Positions 44,456-52,695 are shown, numbered from the stretch's first letter. The stretch: DNA of 64,000 nt from Micavibrio_B sp964633355 (GCA_964633355.1 CAZWGO010000006.1:48879-112878), one strand, 5' to 3'. The notes: generated from the sequence alone by a model not told the origin. Numbers and translations are program-made.

Positions 44456-45766
44456 ATGAGCGCAATCGTAGATGTATATGCCCGTCAGATTTTAGACAGC
44501 CGTGGCAACCCAACAGTAGAAGTCGATGTCGTACTGGAAAGCGGAGCCAGAGGCCGCGCTGCCGTACCATCAGGCGCGTCTACAGGTGCGCATGAAGCGG
44601 TTGAACTCCGTGATGGTGACAAATCCCGCTACGGTGGAAAGTCAGTCGAAACAGCAGTTAACAACGTCAATACTGAAATCGCTGATCTATTGGACGGTAT
44701 CGAAGCCGAAGAGCAAACCCTGATCGATCACGCGATGATCGACCTGGATGGCACAGAAAACAAATCCCGCCTTGGCGCGAATGCCATTCTTGGCGTGTCT
44801 CTGGCAATTGCGCGTGCGCAAGCCGAAGAAGTCGATCAACAAATATTCCGCTACATCGGCGGCGTTTTTGCCAACATGCTGCCCGTTCCGATGATGAATA
44901 TCATCAATGGGGGTAGCCACGCAGATAACCCTGTGGATTTTCAGGAATTCATGATTATGCCGGTCGGCGCGGACAGCATTGCCGAAGCCATCCGCATGGG
45001 CTCTGAAATTTTCCACACGTTGAAAAAGGAGCTTTCGGAAGCTGGCCTTAACACCAATGTAGGCGACGAGGGCGGTTTTGCTCCTGCGGTTAAATCTTCT
45101 TACGAAGCGCTCGACTTCATCATGAAAGCGATTGAAAAAGCCGGCTACAAACCGGGTGACGACGTGGTGCTGGCGCTTGATGTCGCCGCAACTGAATTCT
45201 TCAAAGAGGGTAAATATCATTTAGAGGGCGAAGGCAAAGTCCTGACCACCGACCAGATGATCAAATACTACGAAGACCTGGTTTCCAAATACCCGATTGT
45301 ATCTATCGAAGACGGTCTGGCAGAAGACGACTGGGCAGGTTGGGCGGCTTTGACAAAAGCGCTCGGCGATAAAGTCCAGCTCGTCGGCGATGATTTGTTC
45401 GTCACAAACCCGAAACGTCTGGCTCGTGGTATCGAAGAAAAATCCGCTAACGCCATTCTTGTGAAGGTCAACCAGATCGGAACTTTGACCGAAACATTGC
45501 AAGCCGTCGAAATGGCGCAAAAAGCAGGATTCGGAGTTATCTTGTCCCATCGTTCCGGCGAAACCGAAGACTCAACGATTGCCGATTTGGCAGTGGCAAC
45601 CAATGCAGGCCAGATCAAGACAGGTTCTTTATCACGTTCCGACCGCGTGGCGAAATACAACCAGTTGATCCGCATCGAAGAAATCCTCGGTCCCTCGGCC
45701 CGTTACGCAGGAACCAGCATTCTGCGGGCGAAGCCGTCTTCAAAAACGAAACTTAAGGCTGCTTAA
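44456..45766 (+). CDS. eno: Enolase
   Basis: Enolase interconverts 2-phosphoglycerate and phosphoenolpyruvate in glycolysis and can be part of the RNA degradosome. The 436-residue protein has the N-terminal ARQILDSRGNPTVEVDV motif near residues 9-25, PSGASTGAHEAVELRDGD near 37-54, the NVGDEGGFAP segment near 203, metal ligands in LALDVAATEF, SIEDGLAEDDW and LVGDDLFVTN, and the C-terminal signature SHRSGETEDSTIADLAV near 365. The ATG lies seven bases after AGAGGA, which is held in a hairpin. Confidence 0.97.
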   Translation: MSAIVDVYARQILDSRGNPTVEVDVVLESGARGRAAVPSGASTGAHEAVELRDGDKSRYGGKSVETAVNNVNTEIADLLDGIEAEEQTLIDHAMIDLDGTENKSRLGANAILGVSLAIARAQAEEVDQQIFRYIGGVFANMLPVPMMNIINGGSHADNPVDFQEFMIMPVGADSIAEAIRMGSEIFHTLKKELSEAGLNTNVGDEGGFAPAVKSSYEALDFIMKAIEKAGYKPGDDVVLALDVAATEFFKEGKYHLEGEGKVLTTDQMIKYYEDLVSKYPIVSIEDGLAEDDWAGWAALTKALGDKVQLVGDDLFVTNPKRLARGIEEKSANAILVKVNQIGTLTETLQAVEMAQKAGFGVILSHRSGETEDSTIADLAVATNAGQIKTGSLSRSDRVAKYNQLIRIEEILGPSARYAGTSILRAKPSSKTKLKAA

Positions 45767-45774
45767 CTTAATAT

Positions 45775-45845
45775 TGTCATCCTGAGCGCAAGCGAAGGAT
45801 CTAATAGAAGCTGCACGAAGATTCTTCGCTCCCCTCAGAATGACA
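45775..45845. repeat. Paired-palindrome repeat after eno
   Basis: The left arm (45775-45802) begins TGTCATCCTGAG and ends GGATCT. The right arm (45819-45845), read on the minus strand, begins TGTCATTCTGAG and ends AATCT. The arms face each other across 16 bases. The GTCATCCTGAGCG type is a palindrome family seen in many bacteria. It differs in core from the GAAA-loop elements elsewhere in the window but keeps the GTCAT...ATCT ends. Confidence 0.75.
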
Positions 45846-45856
45846 GGACTTTAAAC

Positions 45857-46468
45857 ATGATCGAAACTGCAATTCACTGGCTCATCGAATTCATCGAAGC
45901 CCTCGGCTATCCGGGAGTATTCCTGATGTCGGCATTAGAGAGTACTTTTATGCCGATCCCAAGCGAGGCGACACTTATCCCTGCCGGATATTTAATTCAT
46001 CAAGGGGTATGGGATGCCACAACAGTCTTTATCCTCGCCGTACTCGGCACGATGGCAGGCTCACTTTTGAATTACTACGTCGCGAAAATCTGCGGGCGGT
46101 ATATATTAATTAAATATGGCCGCTTCTTTTTTATGAACGAAGAGAAAATGGCAAAGGTGGATGATTATTTCCGCACGCATGGCCCAGTCTCGATTTTCCT
46201 TGGCCGTCTGGTCTTCGGTATCCGCCATTTCATTTCTTTTCCGGCGGGTCTGGCAAGAATGAACCTTGCAAAGTTTTGTATCTATACAGGGCTGGGCGGG
46301 GCAATCTGGACAGCAGTGCTACTTATTCTAGGGTATCAACTTGGGAATAATCAGGAATTGGTCAAAAGCCTGCTGCCGGAAATCAAGATCGGCTGCGCCG
46401 TGCTGGTCCTGCTGGCTGGCGGCATCTATTTCTGGCGGCATAAGCGGAAGATTACTTTATCCACCTAG
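45857..46468 (+). CDS. DedA family membrane protein
   Basis: DedA/VTT-domain proteins are inner membrane transporters, and some flip undecaprenyl phosphate or phosphatidylethanolamine. The 203-residue protein has a pattern of re-entrant and transmembrane helices. It has the family motifs PSEATLIPAGYL near residues 35-46, GSLLNYYVAKICGRY near 77-91, and FLGRLVFGIRHFISFPAGLARM near 116-137, where the arginine is functionally important. It lies between eno and ftsB, where a DedA gene is not part of the core alphaproteobacterial order, and is bracketed by two intergenic repeats. Confidence 0.9.
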   Translation: MIETAIHWLIEFIEALGYPGVFLMSALESTFMPIPSEATLIPAGYLIHQGVWDATTVFILAVLGTMAGSLLNYYVAKICGRYILIKYGRFFFMNEEKMAKVDDYFRTHGPVSIFLGRLVFGIRHFISFPAGLARMNLAKFCIYTGLGGAIWTAVLLILGYQLGNNQELVKSLLPEIKIGCAVLVLLAGGIYFWRHKRKITLST

Positions 46469-46469
46469 T

Positions 46470-46541
46470 CGTCATTCCGGCGAAAGCCGGAATCCAGATG
46501 GCGCCGATATATCTGGATCCCGGATCAAGTCCGGGATGACA
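46470..46541. repeat. Paired-palindrome repeat after dedA, closest relative of the GIY-YIG unit ends
   Basis: The left arm (46471-46499) reads GTCATTCCGGC, GAAA, GCCGGAATCCAGAT. The right arm (46510-46540), read on the minus strand, reads GTCATCCCGGA, a short loop, TCCGGGATCCAGAT. Both arms end in ATCCAGAT, exactly like the inverted repeats at 56664 and 56996. Here about ten bases, instead of a nuclease gene, separate the arms, so this looks like a deleted or non-autonomous version of that unit. Confidence 0.8.
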
Positions 46542-46592
46542 AGTAAGGTTTAATCAGGTTATACTTCATTAAACCGCTCTGATTCATAACTC

Positions 46593-46907
46593 ATGAAAAA
46601 ACTGCTCGAACAACGCTATCTCGTCCGCAAAAATCTCGTCACCTTGATCGGGATCGGCTTGTTCGTCTATTTTTCCTACCATTTGATGCTAGGGGAGCGG
46701 TCGTTGATCCGCTATATGACGCTCGAAAAATCCGTCGCCAATTTAGAGAAAGACTCTTTCGAACTCGCGCATGAACATGAACAGCTCGAGAAAAAAGTCT
46801 CCATGCTGCGTCCCGGTTCGATTAACAAGGATTTGCTGGAAGAACGCGCACGGATCGTCCTCGGTTTCAGACGACCGGGCGAAGTTGATGTTTTGAGTAA
46901 AAACTAA
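46593..46907 (+). CDS. ftsB: Cell division protein FtsB (septum formation initiator)
   Basis: FtsB is a bitopic membrane protein of the divisome that acts with FtsL and FtsQ to start septal wall synthesis. The 104-residue protein has a short basic N-terminus, one transmembrane helix (about 15-33), and a periplasmic coiled coil (about 45-75, LEKSVANLEKDSFELAHEHEQLEKKV). A DLLEERARIVLGFRRPGEV segment follows, typical of the DivIC/FtsB family. Its position between eno and pdhA is standard for alphaproteobacteria. Confidence 0.93.
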   Translation: MKKLLEQRYLVRKNLVTLIGIGLFVYFSYHLMLGERSLIRYMTLEKSVANLEKDSFELAHEHEQLEKKVSMLRPGSINKDLLEERARIVLGFRRPGEVDVLSKN

Positions 46908-47045
46908 ATTTCGCTTTGAATTTTCCGTTCTCCTTTGTTTACCATACGTTCCAATTTGCGCAATGCACAAACTAAACCATTGGCGGCATTGGTTAAAATC
47001 GTGTAATTCATCGCTCAAGTTCACAAATTGGGAGAAGATACATCC

Positions 47046-48089
47046 GTGTCAGCAGCTACCAAAACGGCTTCAAAAGCCAGCTCTAAACAACCGAAAACAA
47101 TATCAAATACAGAAGCTAACCCGACGCCGGAAGAGATGAAAAAACTCTACCGCGAGATGCTCCTGATCCGCCGCTTCGAAGAAAAGGCTGGGCAGTTATA
47201 CGGGATGGGCCTTATCGGCGGTTTCTGTCACTTATATATCGGTCAGGAAGCGGTGGTTACCGGGATCCAGTCGATGCAGGAAGAGCAGGATACGGTTGTT
47301 ACGACTTACCGCGACCACGCGCACATGCTGGCGATAGGCATGGACCCAAAAGGGATCATGGCGGAATTGACGGGCCGTATCGGCGGTTACTCGCGCGGCA
47401 AGGGCGGGTCCATGCATATGTTCTCCCGCGAAAAAGGTTTCTATGGCGGTCACGGTATCGTCGGCGCGTCGACTTCTATCGGGACAGGCCTTGCCTTCAC
47501 CCATAAATATAAAAAAGACGGCGGCGTCGCGGTATCCTATATGGGTGACGGCGCGGCGAACCAGGGTCAGGTTTACGAATGCTTTAACATGGCAAAGCTT
47601 TGGAACCTTCCGGTTCTCTACGTCATCGAGAACAACCAATATGCCATGGGAACTTCAACCAAGCGTCACTCTGCGGGTGAATTCTTCAAGCGCGGTGAAG
47701 GCTTCGATATTCCGGGTGAACAGGTAGACGGTATGGATGTGCTGGCGGTTCAGGCTGTTGCGCGTCAGGCGTTGGACTACGTTCGCTCCGGCAACGGCCC
47801 GTATATTTTGGAAGTCAAAACCTACCGTTACCGCGGTCACTCAATGTCCGATCCGGCGAAATACCGCACAAAAGACGAAGTCGAAAAATTTAAAACAGAA
47901 AGCGATCCTATCGAGCGTTTGAGAAAATTGATGTTCGAAAAAGGCGGTATGACCGAAGACGATTTGAAACCGATTGATAAGGAAGTCAAAGACATCGTCG
48001 CCGAAGCCGCCAGCTTCGCCCAAGAATCCCCGGAACCAAATCCAGAAGAGCTCTGGACAGATGTTCTCGTTCCATTTGAGGTAAAATAA
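47046..48089 (+). CDS. pdhA: Pyruvate dehydrogenase E1 component subunit alpha
   Basis: PdhA and PdhB form the thiamine-dependent E1 enzyme that decarboxylates pyruvate. The 347-residue protein has a charged N-terminal extension, then MLLIRRFEEKAGQLYGMG near residues 37-54. The thiamine diphosphate motif follows: YMGDGAANQGQVYECFNMA near 165-183 and IENNQYAMGTS near 194-204. The phosphorylation-loop-like RYRGHSMSDPAKYR segment is near 263-276. I chose GTG 47046, about 9 bases after a GGGAGAAG ribosome binding site. A TTG at 47028 is in frame but lacks one. The gene heads the pdhABC-lpd operon. Confidence 0.95.
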   Translation: MSAATKTASKASSKQPKTISNTEANPTPEEMKKLYREMLLIRRFEEKAGQLYGMGLIGGFCHLYIGQEAVVTGIQSMQEEQDTVVTTYRDHAHMLAIGMDPKGIMAELTGRIGGYSRGKGGSMHMFSREKGFYGGHGIVGASTSIGTGLAFTHKYKKDGGVAVSYMGDGAANQGQVYECFNMAKLWNLPVLYVIENNQYAMGTSTKRHSAGEFFKRGEGFDIPGEQVDGMDVLAVQAVARQALDYVRSGNGPYILEVKTYRYRGHSMSDPAKYRTKDEVEKFKTESDPIERLRKLMFEKGGMTEDDLKPIDKEVKDIVAEAASFAQESPEPNPEELWTDVLVPFEVK

Positions 48090-48091
48090 TC

Positions 48092-49516
48092 ATGTCAGTA
48101 CAAGTTTTAATGCCCGCGCTTTCTCCGACCATGACCGAAGGCAATCTTGCCCGCTGGATCAAGAAGGAAGGCGATAAAGTCAAAGCCGGTGATGTCATCG
48201 CCGAAATCGAAACCGACAAGGCGACGATGGAAGTCGAAGCTGTCGATGAAGGTATTCTGGGTAAAATCCTGATTTCCGAAGGTACGCAAGGTGTGGCAGT
48301 TAATACGCCTATTGCTTTGCTTATCGAAGAAGGTGAAACAGTCAATGACAACCCGACACCGGAAACTGCACCTGCTGCCAAAGCCGATGTGAAACCGAAA
48401 GAAGAAGCAGCGCCGATTAAAACAGAAGTTGCCGCACAAGCTTCCGGCAAAAAAATTGAAAACCGTGATATCCTATATGCCCAAGGCGAAGTGATCGAGC
48501 CGCCTGTTTTCGATGAAGCGAAATTCATGGCGGCCACGCATACCCAGACCGTTCGCGAAGCTTTACGCGATGCGATGGCCGAGGAAATGCGCATCGATGA
48601 AAATGTTTACCTGATGGGTGAAGAAGTCGCCGAATATCAAGGCGCTTATAAAGTCACCCAAAACCTGTTGCAGGAATTCGGACCTGATCGCGTGATCGAT
48701 ACGCCGATTACCGAACATGGTTTCGCAGGGCTGGCTGTGGGCTCCGCAATGTCGGGTTTGAAGCCTATCGTTGAATTCATGACCTTCAACTTCGCGATGC
48801 AGGCGATTGACCATATCATCAACTCCGCCGCGAAAACGCTTTACATGGCAGGCGGTCAGCTCGGCTCACCCATCGTGTTCCGCGGTCCTAACGGTTCCGC
48901 CTCGCGCGTGGCTGCCCAGCACTCCCAATGTTACGCCAGCTGGTACGCACATGTCCCGGGCCTGAAAGTCGTTTCGCCTTGGTCTGCGGCTGATGCCAAA
49001 GGCTTGCTAAAAGCGGCGATCCGCGATCCGAATCCGGTCGTCGTGCTTGAAAACGAGCTTCTCTACGGACAATCTTTTGAAGTTCCGACCGATGAAGATT
49101 TCGTCATCCCGATTGGCCGCGCCAAAATTGAAAAAGAAGGTACCGATGTCACCATCGTTGCGTTCTCGATCATGGTGGGTCGTGCATTGGAAGCGGCAAA
49201 GAAATTGGAAGAAGAGGGTATCAACGCCGAAGTCATCAACCTCCGCACCATTCGCCCGCTTGACCGCTGGACGATCATTGAATCGGTAAAGAAAACCAAC
49301 CGCATCGTCACGTGCGAAGAAGGCTGGGGTTATGCCGGTATCGGTTCTGAAATCGCGTCTGTCGTGAACGAACATGCTTTCGATTATCTCGATGCGCCTG
49401 TGACACGCGTCAGCGCGAAAGACGTCCCGCTGCCATATGCCGCCAACCTAGAAAAACTCGCCGTGCCGCAAGTCGATGACATCATCGCGGCTGTCAAAAA
49501 AGTTTGCTACAAATAA
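48092..49516 (+). CDS. pdhB: Pyruvate dehydrogenase E1 component subunit beta with N-terminal lipoyl domain
   Basis: PdhB pairs with PdhA in the E1 component. The 474-residue protein begins with a full lipoyl domain (about 1-80). The lipoylated lysine lies in the ETDKATMEVEA motif near residue 43. An alanine-, proline- and lysine-rich linker and the E1 beta domain (about 150-474, VREALRDAMAEEM to the C-terminus) follow. A lipoyl domain on E1 beta is characteristic of alphaproteobacteria. A 71-base stretch at 48170-48240 is identical to pdhC. It starts two bases after pdhA, with a ribosome binding site overlapping the pdhA end. Confidence 0.96.
   Translation: MSVQVLMPALSPTMTEGNLARWIKKEGDKVKAGDVIAEIETDKATMEVEAVDEGILGKILISEGTQGVAVNTPIALLIEEGETVNDNPTPETAPAAKADVKPKEEAAPIKTEVAAQASGKKIENRDILYAQGEVIEPPVFDEAKFMAATHTQTVREALRDAMAEEMRIDENVYLMGEEVAEYQGAYKVTQNLLQEFGPDRVIDTPITEHGFAGLAVGSAMSGLKPIVEFMTFNFAMQAIDHIINSAAKTLYMAGGQLGSPIVFRGPNGSASRVAAQHSQCYASWYAHVPGLKVVSPWSAADAKGLLKAAIRDPNPVVVLENELLYGQSFEVPTDEDFVIPIGRAKIEKEGTDVTIVAFSIMVGRALEAAKKLEEEGINAEVINLRTIRPLDRWTIIESVKKTNRIVTCEEGWGYAGIGSEIASVVNEHAFDYLDAPVTRVSAKDVPLPYAANLEKLAVPQVDDIIAAVKKVCYK
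48170..48240 (+). repeat. 71-bp tract in pdhB identical to pdhC
   Basis: This tract, which encodes the core of the lipoyl domain around the lipoyl lysine, is identical base for base to 49607-49677 in pdhC. Flanking sequence of both lipoyl domains is similar but not identical. Synonymous sites also agree, so selection on protein alone does not explain it. Confidence 0.9.
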
Positions 49517-49528
49517 GGGACTGACATC

Positions 49529-50779
49529 ATGCCTATCAACATCCTAATGCCAGCCCTGTCGCCGACCATGACCGAAGGTACTCTGGCGAAATGGCTCAAG
49601 AAATCCGGCGATAAAGTCAAAGCCGGTGATGTCATCGCCGAAATCGAAACCGACAAGGCGACGATGGAAGTCGAAGCCGTTGATGAAGGCACGATTGGAA
49701 AAATTTTAATCGAATCCGGAACCGCCAATGTGGCCGTCAATACGCCAATTGCAGTTCTGCTCGAAGAAGGCGAAGATGCCTCTGCCGCCGATAAAGCCCC
49801 GGCACCTGCTTCTGCTCCGAAAGCCGAAGCTAAAAAAGAAGACGCCCCGAAAGCCGCCGAGCCGGCCAAAACTGCGGCTCCTGTTAGTCACTCTGGCAAC
49901 CGCGTTTTCGCAACGCCTCTGGCGCGCCGTATCGCAGACCAAAAAGGCCTTGATCTTTCGTCCGTCAAGGGCTCCGGTCCGCATGGTCGTATCGTCAAGC
50001 ATGATGTAGAGGGAGCGAAGAGCGGAGAGCAGAAAGTTCAGAGTAAACCACTCGACACTCAAAACTCTGCACTCAAAACTAATCCGTACGGCATGAAATA
50101 CACGGAAATTCCTAACAACAATATCAAGAAGATCGTTGCCAAACGTTTGCTTGAATCAAAAACAACTGTTCCGCATTTCTACTTAAGCATCGATTGCAAT
50201 TTGACCAATTTGATGGCGGCACGCGCTGAGTTGAACAAGCAAGGCAAAGACGCTTACAAACTCTCCGTCAATGATTTCGTGATCAAGGCTTCGGCCATGG
50301 CGCTCAAAGCCTATCCGGCGGCTAACGTTTCCTGGACGGATGATGCCGTTCTTCAATATGAGAACGCGGATATCTCCGTTGCGGTGGCGACACCTAACGG
50401 CTTGATTACCCCTATTATCAAGGCGGCGGAAACCAAAGGTCTCAAAGACATCTCCAATGAGATGAAAGACCTCGCCAAACGCGCTCGTGACGGCAAATTG
50501 AAACCCGAAGAATTCCAGGGCGGGACCTTCTCGGTCTCCAATCTCGGTATGTTCGGTATCACCAACTTCCAAGCGATCATCAATCCGCCACAGGCCTGTA
50601 TCTTGGCTGTCGGCGCAGGGATCGAAAAACCTGTCGTCATCAACGGTAAATTAGAAATTGCCACCGTGATGACTGTGACGCTCTCCGTCGATCACCGCTG
50701 TGTCGATGGTGCCGTCGGCGCGGAATACTTGCAGATCTTCAAAAACTACATAGAAAACCCAGTGAGCATGCTGGTTTAA
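49529..50779 (+). CDS. pdhC: Pyruvate dehydrogenase E2 component, dihydrolipoamide acetyltransferase
   Basis: This is the core of the pyruvate dehydrogenase complex and moves the acetyl group to coenzyme A. The 416-residue protein has one lipoyl domain (about 1-78, ETDKATMEVEA near 39-49), a peripheral-subunit-binding domain (about 128-165, ATPLARRIADQKGLDLSSVKGSGPHGRI), and the catalytic domain (about 190-416). The catalytic domain ends with the SVDHRCVDGAVGA active-site motif near residue 388. The linker at about residues 165-187 is encoded by an unusual stretch with a direct repeat. A GGGAC ribosome-site-like sequence precedes it, and lpd follows after a repeat element. Confidence 0.96.
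   Translation: MPINILMPALSPTMTEGTLAKWLKKSGDKVKAGDVIAEIETDKATMEVEAVDEGTIGKILIESGTANVAVNTPIAVLLEEGEDASAADKAPAPASAPKAEAKKEDAPKAAEPAKTAAPVSHSGNRVFATPLARRIADQKGLDLSSVKGSGPHGRIVKHDVEGAKSGEQKVQSKPLDTQNSALKTNPYGMKYTEIPNNNIKKIVAKRLLESKTTVPHFYLSIDCNLTNLMAARAELNKQGKDAYKLSVNDFVIKASAMALKAYPAANVSWTDDAVLQYENADISVAVATPNGLITPIIKAAETKGLKDISNEMKDLAKRARDGKLKPEEFQGGTFSVSNLGMFGITNFQAIINPPQACILAVGAGIEKPVVINGKLEIATVMTVTLSVDHRCVDGAVGAEYLQIFKNYIENPVSMLV
49607..49677 (+). repeat. 71-bp tract in pdhC identical to pdhB
   Basis: Partner of 48170-48240. It encodes the same part of the lipoyl domain in pdhC. The distance between the copies is about 1.4 kb, in direct orientation. Confidence 0.9.
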
Positions 50780-50788
50780 CAAATTCAA

Positions 50789-50842
50789 CCGTCACCCCCG
50801 CGAAGGCGGGGGTCCATGGATTCCCGCCTTCGCGGGAATGAC
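50789..50842. repeat. Paired-palindrome repeat between pdhC and lpd
   Basis: The left arm is GTCACCCCCGC, GAA, GGCGGGGGTCC from 50791. The right arm, read on the minus strand from 50842, is GTCATTCCCGC, GAA, GGCGGGAATCC. The two arms differ at stem positions, but each change is matched on the other side of its own stem, so pairing is kept. The arms are joined by only a few bases. The repeat lies inside the pdh operon transcript. Confidence 0.85.
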
Positions 50843-50856
50843 GAATAGAGGAAAAA

Positions 50857-52257
50857 ATGGCTGATAATAATTTTGATCTAGTAATTCTCGGCGCAGGCCC
50901 GGGCGGTTATGTTGCCGCGATCCGCGCTTCCCAACTCGGCATGAAAGTCGCCGTGATCGAAGCGAACCATCTGGGCGGTATCTGTCTGAACTGGGGCTGT
51001 ATCCCGACGAAAGCCTTGCTGCGCTCGGCTGAAATCTTTCACTATATGCAGCACGCCGATCAATACGGCCTGGGATGTGAAAAACCATCTCTCGATATCA
51101 AGAAAGTCGTTGAACGTTCGCGTGGCGTTGCCAAGCAACTTTCCGGCGGTGTCGGCCATCTGCTGAAGAAAAACAAAGTCACTGTTATTGATGGCTACGG
51201 TCGCCTGAAAGGCAAAGGCCAGATTGAAGTCGAACTGAAAGACAAATCTAAACAAACCGTCACCGGCAAAAACATCATCATCGCGACAGGCGCGAGAGCG
51301 CGTCAATTCCCGGGTCTGGAAGCTGACGGCAAACTGGTCTGGTCCTACCGCGAAGCGATGGTTCCGACTGAAATGCCAAAATCCCTGCTGGTGATCGGCT
51401 CCGGCGCGATCGGTATCGAATTCGCGAGTTTCTACCGTAACATGGGCACGGAAGTCACTGTTGTCGAAGTCATCGATAGAATTCTACCTGCCGAAGATGC
51501 CGAAATTTCCGGCCTGGCGCGTAAGGCTTTCGAAAAACAGGGCATGAAAATCATCACCGGTGCGAAAGTCGCGAAACTTGAAAAAGGCGCGAACAACGTG
51601 ACCGCCCATGTCGATATCGGCGGCAAGGTTGAGAAGATCACCGTCGACCGCGTGATCTCCGCTGTCGGTATCTCCGCCAATATCGAAGATATAGGTTTAT
51701 CGAATACCAAGGTTAAAACAGATCGCGGGATTATCATCACCAATGAATGGCTCGCCACGGACGAACCAAACGTCTACGCCATTGGCGATGTCGTTGCGGG
51801 GCCTTGGCTCGCGCACAAAGCGTCCCATGAAGGCGTTATCTGCGTCGAGAAAATTGCGGGCGTTAAAGACGTGCATCCGCTCGACCGCGCGTCAATCCCG
51901 GGCTGTACTTATTCCATGCCGCAAGTCGCCAGCATCGGCCTGACCGAAGCAAAAGCGAAAGAGCAGGGGCTCGATATCAAAGTCGGTCGCTTCCCGTTCA
52001 TGGGCAACGGTAAAGCCATTGCGCTCGGCGAACCTGAAGGCCTCGTCAAAACCATCTTTGACGCGAAAACCGGACAACTCCTCGGCGCCCACATGATCGG
52101 CGCAGAAGTCACCGAACTCATTCAGGGTTATGCAGTCGGTAAAACGCTGGAAACCACAGAAGCCGAATTAATGCACACTGTCTTCCCGCATCCGACCTTA
52201 AGCGAGATGATGCATGAAAGTGTGTTAAACGCATATGGGAAGACAATACATTTTTAA
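50857..52257 (+). CDS. lpdA: Dihydrolipoyl dehydrogenase
   Basis: Lpd reoxidises dihydrolipoamide with NAD+ as the E3 component of the pyruvate dehydrogenase complex. The 466-residue flavoprotein has the FAD motif LGAGPGGYVAAIRA near residues 11-24, the redox disulfide GGICLNWGCIPTKALL near 40-55 (Cys43 and Cys48), the NAD-binding GSGAIGIEFASFY near 182-194, a second FAD motif YAIGDVVAGP near 307, and the catalytic His-Glu pair in HTVFPHPTLSEMMHE near 441-455. An AGAGGA ribosome binding site follows the repeat. Confidence 0.97.
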   Translation: MADNNFDLVILGAGPGGYVAAIRASQLGMKVAVIEANHLGGICLNWGCIPTKALLRSAEIFHYMQHADQYGLGCEKPSLDIKKVVERSRGVAKQLSGGVGHLLKKNKVTVIDGYGRLKGKGQIEVELKDKSKQTVTGKNIIIATGARARQFPGLEADGKLVWSYREAMVPTEMPKSLLVIGSGAIGIEFASFYRNMGTEVTVVEVIDRILPAEDAEISGLARKAFEKQGMKIITGAKVAKLEKGANNVTAHVDIGGKVEKITVDRVISAVGISANIEDIGLSNTKVKTDRGIIITNEWLATDEPNVYAIGDVVAGPWLAHKASHEGVICVEKIAGVKDVHPLDRASIPGCTYSMPQVASIGLTEAKAKEQGLDIKVGRFPFMGNGKAIALGEPEGLVKTIFDAKTGQLLGAHMIGAEVTELIQGYAVGKTLETTEAELMHTVFPHPTLSEMMHESVLNAYGKTIHF

Positions 52258-52266
52258 GTGATTAAA

Positions 52267-52695
52267 CTATTTAAAATCGCGCGAGTAAAAAGCTGCTCTT
52301 TCTTCAACTGGAAGTTCATCAATGAATGCCATGCCAGCCGCTATATCATCAGGTATAGCTCTGTAAGCGTCAGGGTTTTTCTTGTATAGGTTTTCTAAAC
52401 TCTCATTACCATTATTTGAAAAATCTCTGACTAAACGCATACTGCTTGCTTTAAACTCGGCGTTATTTACACCTAAATAATATTTATAATTTCCGTTTTT
52501 AGTTTGGTCATATTGTGTATAGGGCTGGTGGTTTATTTTTGCCTTAATGCCATGCGTTACATTTGAAACATAAAATAGAGGTTGAGTAGTATAATAAGCG
52601 AGACTTGGTCCCATTTGTGGGTTGTCTTGGTCAAGCAATACTGGAGTCACCATGGCGGCAACAGCTCCAAAAGACCACAATAACTTATTTTTCAT
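52267..52695 (-). CDS. AT-rich secreted hypothetical protein
   Basis: I do not recognise this 142-residue protein. It starts with MKNK and a hydrophobic stretch to about residue 20, either a signal peptide or a membrane anchor. The rest is polar, tyrosine- and asparagine-rich (YTQYDQTKNGNYKYYLGV) and acidic toward the end. Base composition is noticeably richer in A and T than the adjacent lpd and lipA. It is convergent with lpd and divergent from the DUF4236 gene. Together with its neighbours it interrupts the usual lpd-lipA order. Confidence 0.65.
   Translation of the reverse strand: MKNKLLWSFGAVAAMVTPVLLDQDNPQMGPSLAYYTTQPLFYVSNVTHGIKAKINHQPYTQYDQTKNGNYKYYLGVNNAEFKASSMRLVRDFSNNGNESLENLYKKNPDAYRAIPDDIAAGMAFIDELPVEERAAFYSRDFK

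Noticed and set aside
46908..47045. Regulatory inverted repeat AACCA...TGGTT upstream of pdhA
   Set aside because: The arms are only five bases long and the site has no second copy. I see no clear promoter there either.
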